Below are positions 26,336 through 35,483 of a stretch of 64,000 bases of DNA, piece by piece. The number at the start of each line of letters is the position of its first letter. The first letter of the stretch is position 1. The DNA lies in assembly GCF_002263495.1 (NCBI RefSeq), contig NZ_CP022753.1:2604001-2668000 (forward strand), in the 5' to 3' direction. A model generated the notes under the pieces. It ran no database searches. It saw only the letters and a list, made by a program, of their open reading frames with translations, and was not told the origin of the DNA. This DNA comes from Nocardiopsis gilva YIM 90087. Lineage in GTDB: Bacteria; Actinomycetota; Actinomycetes; Streptosporangiales; Streptosporangiaceae. The position numbers and the translations under genes were made by a program.

Positions 26336-27411
26336 GCGCCACCCGCATCGCGGTCGGCGGATCCTCCGCCCCCTACGACGTCGTCGTGGGCAGCGGGGTC
26401 TTCGGCGAGCTTCCCGGCCTCGTGGGCGAGAAGGCCGAACAGGTAGCCGTCGTCCACCCCGAGGCGCTGGGCGAGGTCGCCCGCCCCGTCCTGGGTGCGC
26501 TGCGCTCCGCCGGGTACACCGTGCACGCCCTGACCGTGCCCGAGGGCGAGGCCGCCAAGGACGTCGCCACCGCCGCCGACCTGTGGTCGCGGCTCGGGCA
26601 GGCCGGGTTCACCCGCTCTGACGCCATCGTCGGCGTGGGCGGCGGCGCCACCACCGACCTCGCCGGGTTCGTCGCCGCCACCTGGCTGCGCGGCGTGCGC
26701 TGCGTCCTGGTGCCCACCACCCTGCTCGGGATGGTGGACGCCGCCGTCGGCGGCAAGACCGGCATCAACACCCCCGAGGGCAAGAACCTCGTCGGGGCCT
26801 TCCACCCCCCGGCCGGGGTGCTGTGCGACCTGGCCACGCTGCCCACGCTGCCCACCGCCGACTACGTCGGCGGCCTCGCCGAGGTCATCAAGGCCGGGTT
26901 CATCGCCGACCCGGTCATCCTCGACCTGATCGAGGACGACCCGGACGGCGCCACCCGCCCCGAAGGTCGGCACACCCGCGAGCTCATCGAACGCGCCATC
27001 GCTGTCAAGGCCGAGGTGGTCTCCGCCGACCTGAGGGAAAGCGGGCGCCGGGAGATCCTCAACTACGGGCACACCCTCGGCCACGCCATCGAACGCGCGG
27101 AGAACTACACCTTCCGGCACGGCTACGCCGTCGCGATCGGCATGGTCTTCGCCGCGGAACTCGCCCGCCTCGACGGCCGGATCGACGACGCCGCCGTGCG
27201 GCGCCACCGCTCCATCCTCACCTCCGTCGGACTGCCCACCGGGTACTCCATGGAGGCCTGGAGAGAGCTGCGGGAGGCCATGCGCGTCGACAAGAAGGCC
27301 CGCGGTGCCACCCTGCGCTTCGTCGTCCTGGACGGGATCGGCACACCCGCGATCCTCTCCGGCCCCAGCGACGACCTGCTCGACGCCGCCTACAGGGCGG
27401 TCGGCGCCTGA
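26332..27411 (+). CDS. aroB: 3-dehydroquinate synthase
   Basis: Converts DAHP to 3-dehydroquinate, the second step of the shikimate pathway, using NAD and a divalent metal. 359 residues, the standard length. Visible motifs: [18 protein letters not shown], the NAD-binding [21 protein letters not shown] (given as [11 protein letters not shown]), [30 protein letters not shown], and the metal-binding [13 protein letters not shown] and [11 protein letters not shown]. Translation is coupled to aroK by an ATGA overlap. Confidence 0.96.
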   Translation: MSATRIAVGGSSAPYDVVVGSGVFGELPGLVGEKAEQVAVVHPEALGEVARPVLGALRSAGYTVHALTVPEGEAAKDVATAADLWSRLGQAGFTRSDAIVGVGGGATTDLAGFVAATWLRGVRCVLVPTTLLGMVDAAVGGKTGINTPEGKNLVGAFHPPAGVLCDLATLPTLPTADYVGGLAEVIKAGFIADPVILDLIEDDPDGATRPEGRHTRELIERAIAVKAEVVSADLRESGRREILNYGHTLGHAIERAENYTFRHGYAVAIGMVFAAELARLDGRIDDAAVRRHRSILTSVGLPTGYSMEAWRELREAMRVDKKARGATLRFVVLDGIGTPAILSGPSDDLLDAAYRAVGA

Positions 27412-27531
27412 ACCCCCGCACCTCACACAGCCACTAGACTGGCCGGACAGGAGAGCCACCGCCCGCACCGCCGGTGGTGATCCAGGGGACCCACCCAACG
27501 ACCGTGCCCAACCCATGGAGAGACGACAGAA

Positions 27532-28095
27532 GTGGCCACGACGAACGACCTCAAGAACGGCACGACGCTGCGGCTCGACGGCGGAGAACTCTGGAACGTC
27601 GTGGAGTTCCAGCACGTAAAGCCGGGCAAGGGCGGCGCGTTCGTCCGCACCAAGCTCAAGAACGTCGTCTCCGGCAAGGTGGTCGACAAGACCTTCAACG
27701 CTGGGGCGAAGGTCGAGATCGCCAACGTCGACCGCCGCGAGATGCAGTACCTCTACAACGACGGCGACTCGTTCGTGTTCATGGACACCGAGACCTATGA
27801 CCAGCTCAACGTCCCCAACGAGGTCGTCGGCGACAACGCGAACTTCCTCCTGGAGAGCGCGATGGTCACGGTGGCGAACAACGAGGGCAACCCGCTCTAC
27901 ATCGAGCTTCCCGCCGCCGTCGAGATGGAGATCTCGCAGACCGACCCCGGCATCCAGGGCGACCGCTCCACCGGCGGCACCAAGCCCGCCACGCTGGAGA
28001 CCGGCGCCGTCATCCAGGTGCCGCTGTTCATCACCACGGGTGAGCGCGTCAAGGTCGACACCCGCTCCGGCGACTACCTCGGGCGCGTCAAGTAA
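27532..28095 (+). CDS. efp: Elongation factor P
   Basis: Relieves ribosome stalling at polyproline stretches by entering between the E and P sites. 187 residues, three beta-barrel domains. GTG 27532 yields [18 protein letters not shown]. The domain I tip loop is [15 protein letters not shown] with Lys33 at the position modified in some bacteria; no modifying enzyme is in view. The C-terminal domain ends in [19 protein letters not shown], a conserved finish. A TAGACT box at about 27434 could be the promoter. nusB follows 46 bases later, the usual efp-nusB pair. Confidence 0.96.
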   Translation: MATTNDLKNGTTLRLDGGELWNVVEFQHVKPGKGGAFVRTKLKNVVSGKVVDKTFNAGAKVEIANVDRREMQYLYNDGDSFVFMDTETYDQLNVPNEVVGDNANFLLESAMVTVANNEGNPLYIELPAAVEMEISQTDPGIQGDRSTGGTKPATLETGAVIQVPLFITTGERVKVDTRSGDYLGRVK

Positions 28096-28141
28096 TGACC
28101 GCCCACCCGAAGCGGCCGGACAACAGTAAGCAGGGAACGCA

Positions 28142-28555
28142 GTGAGTGGCGCACGGCGCAAGGCCCGCAGGCGCGCGATCGAGGTGCTTTACGAGTCCGA
28201 GCTGCGGGAGACCCCCGTGGCGAAGGTCCTGGAGCGGCGACGCGCACAGCCGGAGCCTCCGATCAACGAGTTCACCGAGCAGCTCGCGGCGGCGGTCGAC
28301 GAGCGGCGCGCCCGCATCGACGAACTGCTCCAGGAGTACGCCATCGGCTGGACGCTGGAGCGCATGCCGGTGGTCGACCGCAACATCCTCCGGATGGGCG
28401 CCTACGAGCTGCTGTGGGCCGACGACATCCCCGACGGGGTGGCGATCGCCGAGGCGGTCGCGGTGGCCAAGGAACTGTCCGCTGAGGAGTCGCCGGCCTT
28501 CATCAACGGCCTGCTCTCCCGGCTGATGGAGAACAAGGCGTCGCTCGCGCTGTAG
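28142..28555 (+). CDS. nusB: Transcription antitermination factor NusB
   Basis: RNA-binding all-helical protein that, with NusE (S10), binds boxA RNA and supports rRNA antitermination. 137 residues from GTG 28142. Motifs: RRKARRRAIEVLYESELR at the N-terminus, WTLERMPVVDRNILRMGAYELL in the centre, PDGVAIAEAVAVAKELS and FINGLLSRLMENK towards the end. The gene follows efp directly and a G/C hairpin follows its stop. Confidence 0.95.
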   Translation: MSGARRKARRRAIEVLYESELRETPVAKVLERRRAQPEPPINEFTEQLAAAVDERRARIDELLQEYAIGWTLERMPVVDRNILRMGAYELLWADDIPDGVAIAEAVAVAKELSAEESPAFINGLLSRLMENKASLAL

Positions 28556-28587
28556 CGGCCCCACGGCCGCCGCGGACAACGCACACG

Positions 28588-28614
28588 CCCGCTGGGGCAC
28601 CGCCGCCCAGCGGG
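28588..28614 (+). terminator. G/C hairpin after nusB
   Basis: CCCGCTGGG (28588-28596) pairs with CCCAGCGGG (28606-28614), a 9-bp stem 33 bases after the nusB stop. No T run follows, so termination strength is doubtful. Confidence 0.4.
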
Positions 28615-28639
28615 GCAACGGGGAAGAACGGGGACGAGG

Positions 28640-29431
28640 GTGACCGAGAAGGCCGGTGGCATGACCATGGACTGCGCGACCTCCTCCGGCCCGCACCGGG
28701 CCGCGGGCACGGCGCGGATCGCCGTTGTGTGGGACGCCCTGCGCAACCTGCTGGCCGGACTCGGTCCGGCGGCCGACGCCCCGCTGCACATCGTCGACGC
28801 GGGCGGCGGCACCGGAGGTGCCGCCGTTCCGCTCGCCGAGCTCGGCCACCACGTCACCGTCGTGGAGCCCAACCCCGACTCCCTGGCCGCGCTGGAGCGC
28901 CGCGCGGCCGAGGCCGGGGTGCGCGTCCACGCGATGCAGGGCGAGACCCACGACCTCGCCGAGCTGCTTCCGGCCGAGCACGCCCACCTCGTGCTCGTGC
29001 ACAACGTCCTGGAGTACGTGGACGACCCGCGCGCCGCCCTGAGTGACGTCGTGGGGATCACCCGGCCCGGCGGAGCCGTCAGCCTGATGGCCACCAACGC
29101 GGTGGCGGGGGCCCTGCACCGCGCCCTGGCCGGGCACGTCGCCGACGCCCACCGGCTGCTGAGCGACCCGGAGGGCCGCTGGGGCGAGGGCGACCCCATG
29201 CCGCGTCGCTTCACCAGCGACCGCCTGCTCGCGCTCATCGACGAGTGCGGACTCACCGCCCCCGAGGTCAGGGGCGTGCGGGTCTTCGCCGACCTGCTGC
29301 CGGGGCGCGTCTACGAGGCCGACCCGCACGCCGGGCGGGAGCTGCTGGAGCTGGAGAAGGACGCCGCGGTGCACCCCGAGCTCTCGGGCATCGCCACCCA
29401 GCTGCACGTCCTGGCGCGCAAGCCCGCCTGA
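28640..29431 (+). CDS. Class I SAM-dependent methyltransferase
   Basis: 263-residue methyltransferase from GTG 28640 (ATG 28661 and 28667 are alternatives). The SAM-binding glycine loop is VDAGGGTGGAAVPLAELGH at about residues 52-70, the acidic end of strand 2 is VVEPNPDSLAALERRA, and the post-II region is HLVLVHNVLEYVDDP. The string RRFTSDRLLALIDECGL is typical of the CmoA/SmtA-like group. The substrate is unknown; a similar gene stands between nusB-type and dinB-type genes in several actinomycetes, so the position appears conserved. Confidence 0.85.
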   Translation: MTEKAGGMTMDCATSSGPHRAAGTARIAVVWDALRNLLAGLGPAADAPLHIVDAGGGTGGAAVPLAELGHHVTVVEPNPDSLAALERRAAEAGVRVHAMQGETHDLAELLPAEHAHLVLVHNVLEYVDDPRAALSDVVGITRPGGAVSLMATNAVAGALHRALAGHVADAHRLLSDPEGRWGEGDPMPRRFTSDRLLALIDECGLTAPEVRGVRVFADLLPGRVYEADPHAGRELLELEKDAAVHPELSGIATQLHVLARKPA

Positions 29432-29574
29432 TCGCCGGACAGGCACGGCGGCGACACGGGGCGATCCGTCCGCGTCGGCCCTGTCCGCCCTGCCTCGCCG
29501 AAAACCGGCGTGACCAGGACAGATCATCGTCGGGAATCGACGGTTTGGAACCCGGCATCCGGCACACTGGTTAT

Positions 29575-30849
29575 ATGAGCCGACGTCAGCTGGAACGCGG
29601 GGCCGCACTGCGCGGCATGGTCGGCGCGGACGGCATCGAGCCGCTGGTGCCCGACGGCACCGTCGCGGACGCCGACTGCACCATCCTCCACCTCGACATG
29701 GACGCGTTCTTCGCCAGTGTCGAGCGGCTGCGCCACCCCGAGACCCGCGGCCGGCCCATCATCGTCGGCGGGACCGGCCCCCGGGGCGTGGTCGCCTCAG
29801 CCGACTACATCGCCCGCACCTACGGCGTGCACTCGGCCATGCCCATGGTGCGCGCCCTGCGGCTGTGCCCCGACGCCATCGTCTTCCCACCCGACGGCGC
29901 CGCCTACCGGGAGGCCTCCGAGGCGGTCATGGACATCTTCCGCGCCATCACCCCCGAGGTCGAGCCGGTCTCGCTGGACGAGGCGTTCCTCGACGTCGCC
30001 GGGGCACGGCGGCGGCTGGGCGGCCCGGTGCGCATCGCCGAGCTCATCCGCGCCCGCGTCCGCGAGGAACAGCGCCTCACGTGCTCGGTGGGCGTCGCCG
30101 CGACCAAGTTCGTGGCCAAGCTCGCCTCCACCCGCTGCAAGCCGGACGGCCTGCTGCTGGTGCCGACCGACCGCGTGACCGCCTTCCTGGACCCGATGCC
30201 GGTGGGCGCGCTGTGGGGCGTGGGCGAGAAGACCGAGCAGCACCTCGTCCGGCTGGGCCTGCGCACTGTCGGCGACGTCGCGCGCGTCGCCCCCGACACG
30301 CTCCGCCGCGAGCTGGGGCAGGCCGTGGGCGGGCGGCTCAGCGAACTCGCCCGGGGCCGCGACGAGCGCCGGGTGGTGCCCGGCTCCCCGGACAAGAGCA
30401 TCGGCACCGAGGAGACCTTCGACCGCGACGTCGACGACCCCGGCGTGATCAACCGCGAGCTGCTGCGGCAGTCCGAGGCCGTGGCACGGCGGCTGCGCGC
30501 CAGCGGCCAGATGGGACGCGTGGTCGTCGTGAAGCTGCGCCGCGCCGACTTCAGCACGATCACGCGGTCGCGCACCCTGGCCGAGCCCACGGACGTCGCC
30601 CGGGAGATCAACACCGTCGCCCGGGAGCTGTACGCCGCCTCGGGGCTGGAGCGGGTCCGGCTGCGCCTGGTGGGCGTGCGCGTGGAAGGGCTGGGCGGCG
30701 CCGAAGAGGTGCACCGCCAACTCGCCTTCGACGAGCCGGAGACCGGATGGCGGGAGGCGGAGCAGGCCATGGACCGGGTCACGCGCAGGTTCGGTCCCGG
30801 CGCGATCAAACCGGCCGCCCTCGCGCGGCGTGACGAGGACGACGCCTGA
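29575..30849 (+). CDS. dinB: DNA polymerase IV (Y family)
   Basis: Error-prone translesion polymerase, 424 residues from ATG 29575. The palm motifs hold the metal ligands: LHLDMDAFFASVERLRHP and VSLDEAFLDVAGAR. Other family blocks are RTYGVHSAMPMVRALRLCP, SVGVAATKFVAKLAS and the HhH segment VGALWGVGEKTEQHLVRLGL. The little-finger domain starts near SIGTEETFDRDVDD. The C-terminal QLAFDEP string may be the beta-clamp binding peptide. No LexA-type box is obvious upstream. It precedes DUF3040 as in many actinobacteria. Confidence 0.95.
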   Translation: MSRRQLERGAALRGMVGADGIEPLVPDGTVADADCTILHLDMDAFFASVERLRHPETRGRPIIVGGTGPRGVVASADYIARTYGVHSAMPMVRALRLCPDAIVFPPDGAAYREASEAVMDIFRAITPEVEPVSLDEAFLDVAGARRRLGGPVRIAELIRARVREEQRLTCSVGVAATKFVAKLASTRCKPDGLLLVPTDRVTAFLDPMPVGALWGVGEKTEQHLVRLGLRTVGDVARVAPDTLRRELGQAVGGRLSELARGRDERRVVPGSPDKSIGTEETFDRDVDDPGVINRELLRQSEAVARRLRASGQMGRVVVVKLRRADFSTITRSRTLAEPTDVAREINTVARELYAASGLERVRLRLVGVRVEGLGGAEEVHRQLAFDEPETGWREAEQAMDRVTRRFGPGAIKPAALARRDEDDA

Positions 30850-31107
30850 GAAGGACACTTTTCGGTCCGGTCAATCGTTGGCCGTGGGATAAGGGACAAC
30901 GATGCCCTGGATGCAGGGGTGGAAGCGGGGACTCTGGACCGGTGTCTCCTATGGACAGTAGGGGTAGAGTGACCATCGTGGGTCAGCTACACGCGCATCT
31001 TTTCTTTTCAGCGGGCGCTAAGGCACCGTATTCTGGGCATATCACTGACCATCAGATTGTTGTTCAGTACCCGTTACCCCGATCGGGGACTGTCATTGGG
31101 AGGCGCC

Positions 31108-31494
31108 GTGCCGCTCTCTGAACACGAGCAGCGTATGCTCGACCAGATCGAGCAGGCGCTCTATGCCGAGGATCCGAAGTTCGCCAACACCGTTCGGCAG
31201 ACCAACCCTGCGGTGCACTACAAGCGGTGGATCATCAAGGCGTCCATCGGCTTCGTCCTGGGCGTCTCACTCCTCATGGCCGGTGTGATTTTCAAGCAGC
31301 CGGCGATCAGCGCCGTCGGATTCCTCATCATGCTGTCCTGCACCCTGTGGGGCCTGTCGGGATGGCGTCGGGTGGCCGGGGGTGCCGAGGGGGCCGCGGC
31401 GCCCGCCGAGGGTAAGCAGCCACGCCCGGAGCGGCGCGGGATGATGGACCGTTTCGAGGAGCGCTGGCGCCGCCGCCAGGAAGGCGACCACTGA
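31108..31494 (+). CDS. DUF3040 membrane protein
   Basis: 128-residue actinobacterial protein. GTG 31108 is chosen because GGGAGG lies just upstream and the family opening PLSEHEQRMLDQIEQALYAEDPKFA follows at once (written here in part: LSEHEQRMLDQIEQAL). Two transmembrane helices (ASIGFVLGVSLLMAGVIF and ISAVGFLIMLSCTLWGL) are followed by a basic tail MMDRFEERWRRRQEGDH. The family is routinely found between dinB and mraZ in actinomycetes and has no known function. The 258-base leader holds TAGAGT at about 30965, a possible -10 box. Confidence 0.85.
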   Translation: MPLSEHEQRMLDQIEQALYAEDPKFANTVRQTNPAVHYKRWIIKASIGFVLGVSLLMAGVIFKQPAISAVGFLIMLSCTLWGLSGWRRVAGGAEGAAAPAEGKQPRPERRGMMDRFEERWRRRQEGDH

Positions 31495-31538
31495 CGTCAG
31501 TGCGGTACCAACGCCTCTCCGCTGAGGGTTACGTGTAG

Positions 31539-31575
31539 GCGAACGCGCCCGTTGGTTCACAACGGGCGCGTTCGC
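31539..31575. terminator. Bidirectional terminator hairpin
   Basis: GCGAACGCGCCCGTT (31539-31553) pairs perfectly with 31561-31575 around a 7-base loop. It lies between the convergent DUF3040 and transglutaminase stops and can serve both. Confidence 0.7.
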
Positions 31576-31652
31576 ATTCGCGCGACCGTACGACGCGTGG
31601 CCGCGGCCCGCCTCGGGACGGCCTGCCCCAGCGCCGTCCGTGGGTCCGGTGT

Positions 31653-33989
31653 TCAGCCGGTGCGCACCCGTACCGCGCGCCGGAGGACGCCCGGCAGGCG
31701 GAGCAGCGAGCGGGGCAGCAGGATGGCGCGGATCAGGGCGAGGACACCGAGACGGGCCCGCAGGGCGCGGCGCACCGTGTGCACATCGGCGGGCAGCGAC
31801 AGCGGGACCACGGGGTGCGGGGCGTACCGCGCGCTCTCCTCGGACAGCGCGATTCGCCACAGCGCCTCGCGCGCCGACCCGAACAACTCGTAGTCCGCCG
31901 TCAGCCGCCGCGCGATGGACCGCGGGCTCTCCGCAGGGCTCCAGGGCACCCGCAGGTCCGCCGCTTCGTCGCGCAGCCCCAACCAGGCCGCCCGGGCCCG
32001 CGCCGACGCGGTGGTGGCGCTCGTCTGGCGGACGTGCCGGATGGCCGCGGTGGTCAGCGCGGGCGTGAGCAGCACCAGCAGGCCGACGGCGGCGGCCAGC
32101 AGAGTCCGCCGCAGCGACTCGGCGTCGATCGCGCCACCCGCGCTGTCCGCCCCGGAACCGGGCGCCGGAGCCGCGGCGCCGCCGTCCTCCGGTGCGTCGC
32201 CTTCGGGCTGTTCCGCGCCCTCGTCGGGAGCGTCGGCGTCCGGCCGCGGCGCGCGGGTGTCGGGTGCGGTCGCGCGCTCCTGCGCGGGCTCCGCGTACGA
32301 GGGCACCGAGGCCGTCCCCTGCCCGGCACCGGATGACGGTGTCGGTTCGAACCGCAGCCACCCCTGCCCCTCGAAGTACAGTTCCGGCCAGGCGTGGGCG
32401 TCCGATTGCGCGACCTTCCACCGGCCGTCGGCGACCTCCGTTCCGGCGGTGTAACCGGTGGCCACCCGGGCGGGGATACCGACCTGGCGGGCCATCAGCG
32501 CCATGGAGCCGGCGAACTGCTCGCAGTAGCCGACGCGGCTGGCGAACAGGAAGTGGCTCAGCGGGTCGGCCCCCGGGGGCATGGGCGGCGGCCGGAGGTC
32601 GTAGGTGAACCCGCCCTCCCGGGTGAACCAGTCCTGGAGGACCACCGCCCGCTCGTGCGGTGTGTCCGCTCCGCGGACGATCGACCGGGCCAGCCCCGCC
32701 ACCCGGGAATCGACGCCCTCCGGGACCGACAGGTACTGGGAGTCGACCCCCGCGGTGCCCCGGCCGCCGTCAGCCAGCTCCGCGGCGCTCGGACGGGACC
32801 GGAGGCTCTCGACCTGGTAGCCCAGGGACCGCGTCCGCCCGCCGGTGCTGAACACCATCTGGGTGGCGGGATCGGCGAACCATTCGCCCGGGACGTCCAC
32901 CGAGAGCGCCGGGTAGGGCATCGGCAGGAAGTCGACGTTCCGGGCGTCGCCCGCCACGGAGACCTCGGTGGTGACGGGATCGCCGGTGAGAGCGGGGGTG
33001 CCCGGGGGCAACGGCAGCCGGTCGTCGCCGACGCGGTTGTCGCGCCCGGCACGCAGCGTGGACATCGTCCAGTTCTCACCGTCGAAGACGTCCAGAACGT
33101 AGGTCCGCAGATAGTCCGGCGCGGGGTCGTCGGTGCGGTAGGTCAGGACAGGCGTCTGGCTGTCGGCGGCCAGCTGGGTGCGCAGGCTGACCAGCGGGTG
33201 GGTGGTCGTCACGGCATCGTCGCCGATCACCCCGCCCTGGGCCATCCGGAACAGCGCGTTGTCGGCGAGGCCGGGCACGGCGAGCGGCGTCAGCAGGGCG
33301 AGGACGATGGCGACCGCCGCGACGCCCCCGGCCGTCGCGGCACGGCGCAGGGTTCCGAGCAGGGGAGGGGCGGAGTCGGTGCCCGGGGGCGGCCGGATCC
33401 CCCGGAGCGCGCCCCGGATCCAGCCGTCGACCGTGAGCAGTCCCAGGTAGCCGGCCGCCGCAAGGGCAAACGCCCACCAGCCGATGCCCTGGTCGTTCAC
33501 GGACAGGACGAGGAACAGCATCCCGGCGAGGGGAAGGCCGACGAGCGCCGGTGCACGCACGGTGACCACGATGAAGTCGGCGACGAGCGCCAGCAGCCCC
33601 ATACCCAGCGCGACGACCAGGACCACCCCCGGGATCGCCGCGACCGGCGCGGGGCTGGCGTCGATCTCGGCGCGCCCCTCGGTGATGAGAACGAGCAGCG
33701 ACCCGACCGTCTGCGGGGTCGGGATCAGCCCGCCCACGGCCCGCTCCGGGGCGAAGAGCGCGGTCAGGGTGACGACCCCCGCGGCGGCTTGCGCGAGGGG
33801 CAGGATGACCTCGGGCAGGCGGACGACCCGGAGGACCACCCCGGTCAGGGCGACCGCCGCCACGGTGAGCACGATCGCCGACCACCACTGACGGCCCGAG
33901 ATGAGGGGCGTGAGGGCGGGGAGGGTGGCCAGAACGGTGGCCGTCCACGCCAGGACGAGGAAGCACGCGCCCCAGATGCCGGTTCTCAC
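31653..33989 (-). CDS. DUF3488/transglutaminase-like membrane protein
   Basis: 778 residues from GTG 33989, whose GTGA overlaps the DUF58 stop. The N-terminal third has six or so transmembrane helices (DUF3488), followed by an extracytoplasmic transglutaminase-like domain with Cys489 in RVGYCEQFAG and His532 in SDAHAWPELYF, then an acidic Pro/Ala-rich linker, one further membrane helix (LLAAAVGLLVLLTPALTTA) and a C-terminal helical DUF4129-like part. These MoxR/DUF58/transglutaminase sets are thought to fold or process cell-surface components. It is third in the minus-strand operon moxR-DUF58-tgl next to the dcw cluster. Confidence 0.88.
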   Translation of the reverse strand: MRTGIWGACFLVLAWTATVLATLPALTPLISGRQWWSAIVLTVAAVALTGVVLRVVRLPEVILPLAQAAAGVVTLTALFAPERAVGGLIPTPQTVGSLLVLITEGRAEIDASPAPVAAIPGVVLVVALGMGLLALVADFIVVTVRAPALVGLPLAGMLFLVLSVNDQGIGWWAFALAAAGYLGLLTVDGWIRGALRGIRPPPGTDSAPPLLGTLRRAATAGGVAAVAIVLALLTPLAVPGLADNALFRMAQGGVIGDDAVTTTHPLVSLRTQLAADSQTPVLTYRTDDPAPDYLRTYVLDVFDGENWTMSTLRAGRDNRVGDDRLPLPPGTPALTGDPVTTEVSVAGDARNVDFLPMPYPALSVDVPGEWFADPATQMVFSTGGRTRSLGYQVESLRSRPSAAELADGGRGTAGVDSQYLSVPEGVDSRVAGLARSIVRGADTPHERAVVLQDWFTREGGFTYDLRPPPMPPGADPLSHFLFASRVGYCEQFAGSMALMARQVGIPARVATGYTAGTEVADGRWKVAQSDAHAWPELYFEGQGWLRFEPTPSSGAGQGTASVPSYAEPAQERATAPDTRAPRPDADAPDEGAEQPEGDAPEDGGAAAPAPGSGADSAGGAIDAESLRRTLLAAAVGLLVLLTPALTTAAIRHVRQTSATTASARARAAWLGLRDEAADLRVPWSPAESPRSIARRLTADYELFGSAREALWRIALSEESARYAPHPVVPLSLPADVHTVRRALRARLGVLALIRAILLPRSLLRLPGVLRRAVRVRTG

Positions 33990-35227
33990 CGCCCCGCACC
34001 TCCCCACGCGTGTCCGGCCCCCTCGTGGACGGGAGCGCCCTGGTCGAGCAGGTCCTCCACGGTGTCGATCCGGTAGACGAGCCATCCCGTGCGGGCGAGT
34101 GCGTCGCTCGCCGTGTCGAGAGTAGCGGGGGAGGGCCAGGCCGCCGCGGCGCACAGGACGGCGACGCGGCGGTGGCTGTGGGCGGAGCCCAACCGGGCGA
34201 GGGCGGCGAGGTCGCCGTCGGTGAGGGCACCCAGGATCGCGACGCACAGGCCGGTGCCCGCCACCGGGGATCCGGCGACCAGGTCGACGCCGCGACCCAG
34301 TCGGACGGCCGGGGACGCGGGCGTCAGGGCGAGCGCGTCCAGCACCGTCTCCCGGCGTCCGCCGGGGACCTCCCGTTCGTCGGTGAGCAGGCGCACGTCC
34401 TGGCTGCGGCCGATGAGGTGCAACCCGATCGACGCCGCGGCGCTGACCGCCGTCTCCAGCGAGGAGTCCTCCCCGTCGCCGGCGTGCGCGCCCTGCCGCA
34501 TGTCGAGCAGGACCGCGCTGTGGTCGCCGAGCCGGTGCTCCTCGCGGCGCACCATGAGCTTGCCGACCCGCGCGGTGCTGCGCCAGTGGACCCGGCGCAG
34601 GTCGTCACCGTGGCGGTAGGCGCGGGGCACCTGATCGTCCTCGCCGACGCCGGTCACGAACCGGCTGCTGCTCTCCCCAGAGTCGGCGGCCCCGCCCATC
34701 GGCCACATCCGGGGCAGGGCCACCACCGGCGGTGTCACCAGCAGGGGCACGTGCGTCCCCAGGGTGCGGCGCATCCGCACGCAGCCCAGGGGGTCGTCGA
34801 TCGTCAGCCGCAGCGGGCCGATCGGGTAACCGCCGCGCACGGGCGGCCGGACGCGGTAGGAAAGGTCGCGGGTGGCCCCCGGCCGCAGGTAGCCGACGTC
34901 GAACCGCGGCGCGTCGTGGGGGAGGTTGGGCAGCGTGTCCTCGGCGAGCACGCCGGCGACGGCGCGCTTCGGGGAGGCGTTGTGCACCTGGATGAGGACG
35001 CGGGCGTCGTTGCCGGCCGTCACCCGCTCGGGCTGCAAGGTGCGGCTGTGGGCGAGCCTGCGCGGAGAACCGGCCAGTGCCGCCAGCGACAGCAGGGGCA
35101 CCGCGAACACCAGCACGCCGAGTCCGACGACGTCGCGCTGGCCGATCGCCAGCCCGCCGGCCAGCAGGGCCGCACCGGCGCACAGGAGGGACAGGCCACG
35201 GGTGGTGAAGGCGCGCACGGGCCTCAT
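33986..35227 (-). CDS. DUF58 domain protein (von Willebrand A-like)
   Basis: 413 residues from ATG 35227. Two N-terminal membrane helices (SLLCAGAALLAGGLAIG and VVGLGVLVFAVPLLSLAAL), a beta-rich middle part, then the DUF58 core: GVGEDDQVPRAYRHGDDLRRVHWRSTARVGKLMVRR (seen as YRHGDDLRRVHWRSTAR) leading into a VWA-like fold with VLLDMRQGAH. DUF58 proteins pair with MoxR ATPases. The gene overlaps the transglutaminase start, and a 20-codon reading frame ends across its own ATG. It lies 257 bases after moxR. Confidence 0.88.
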   Translation of the reverse strand: MRPVRAFTTRGLSLLCAGAALLAGGLAIGQRDVVGLGVLVFAVPLLSLAALAGSPRRLAHSRTLQPERVTAGNDARVLIQVHNASPKRAVAGVLAEDTLPNLPHDAPRFDVGYLRPGATRDLSYRVRPPVRGGYPIGPLRLTIDDPLGCVRMRRTLGTHVPLLVTPPVVALPRMWPMGGAADSGESSSRFVTGVGEDDQVPRAYRHGDDLRRVHWRSTARVGKLMVRREEHRLGDHSAVLLDMRQGAHAGDGEDSSLETAVSAAASIGLHLIGRSQDVRLLTDEREVPGGRRETVLDALALTPASPAVRLGRGVDLVAGSPVAGTGLCVAILGALTDGDLAALARLGSAHSHRRVAVLCAAAAWPSPATLDTASDALARTGWLVYRIDTVEDLLDQGAPVHEGAGHAWGGAGR

Positions 35228-35325
35228 CTCCCGGCCGGTCGGGACGGCGGCAGCGGGTCGGGTTCGATCGCCTCCGGGATGCTCATAGGTGCCATCTTCC
35301 CCCGTCCGGTGCGCCGCCCTGGCCC

Positions 35326-35373
35326 GGATGCGCCGGTCCGCTGGCCCGCGGGGCGGTGGGCCGGAGCGCATCC
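35326..35373 (-). repeat. Imperfect hairpin between moxR and DUF58
   Basis: Outer stem GGATGCGC/GCGCATCC with further imperfect G/C pairing inside. It lies in the 256-base space between moxR and the DUF58 gene and may reduce or tune read-through. Confidence 0.4.
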
Positions 35374-35483
35374 GTCCTGTTGATGGGGGTTTGCCGGGGC
35401 CCGCACGTGCCGCCGGTGCGCGAACGCCTCCGGCCCGGCGGTGTGCCGCCGGACCGGAGCGATCTGCTGGGGGACACCGGGTG

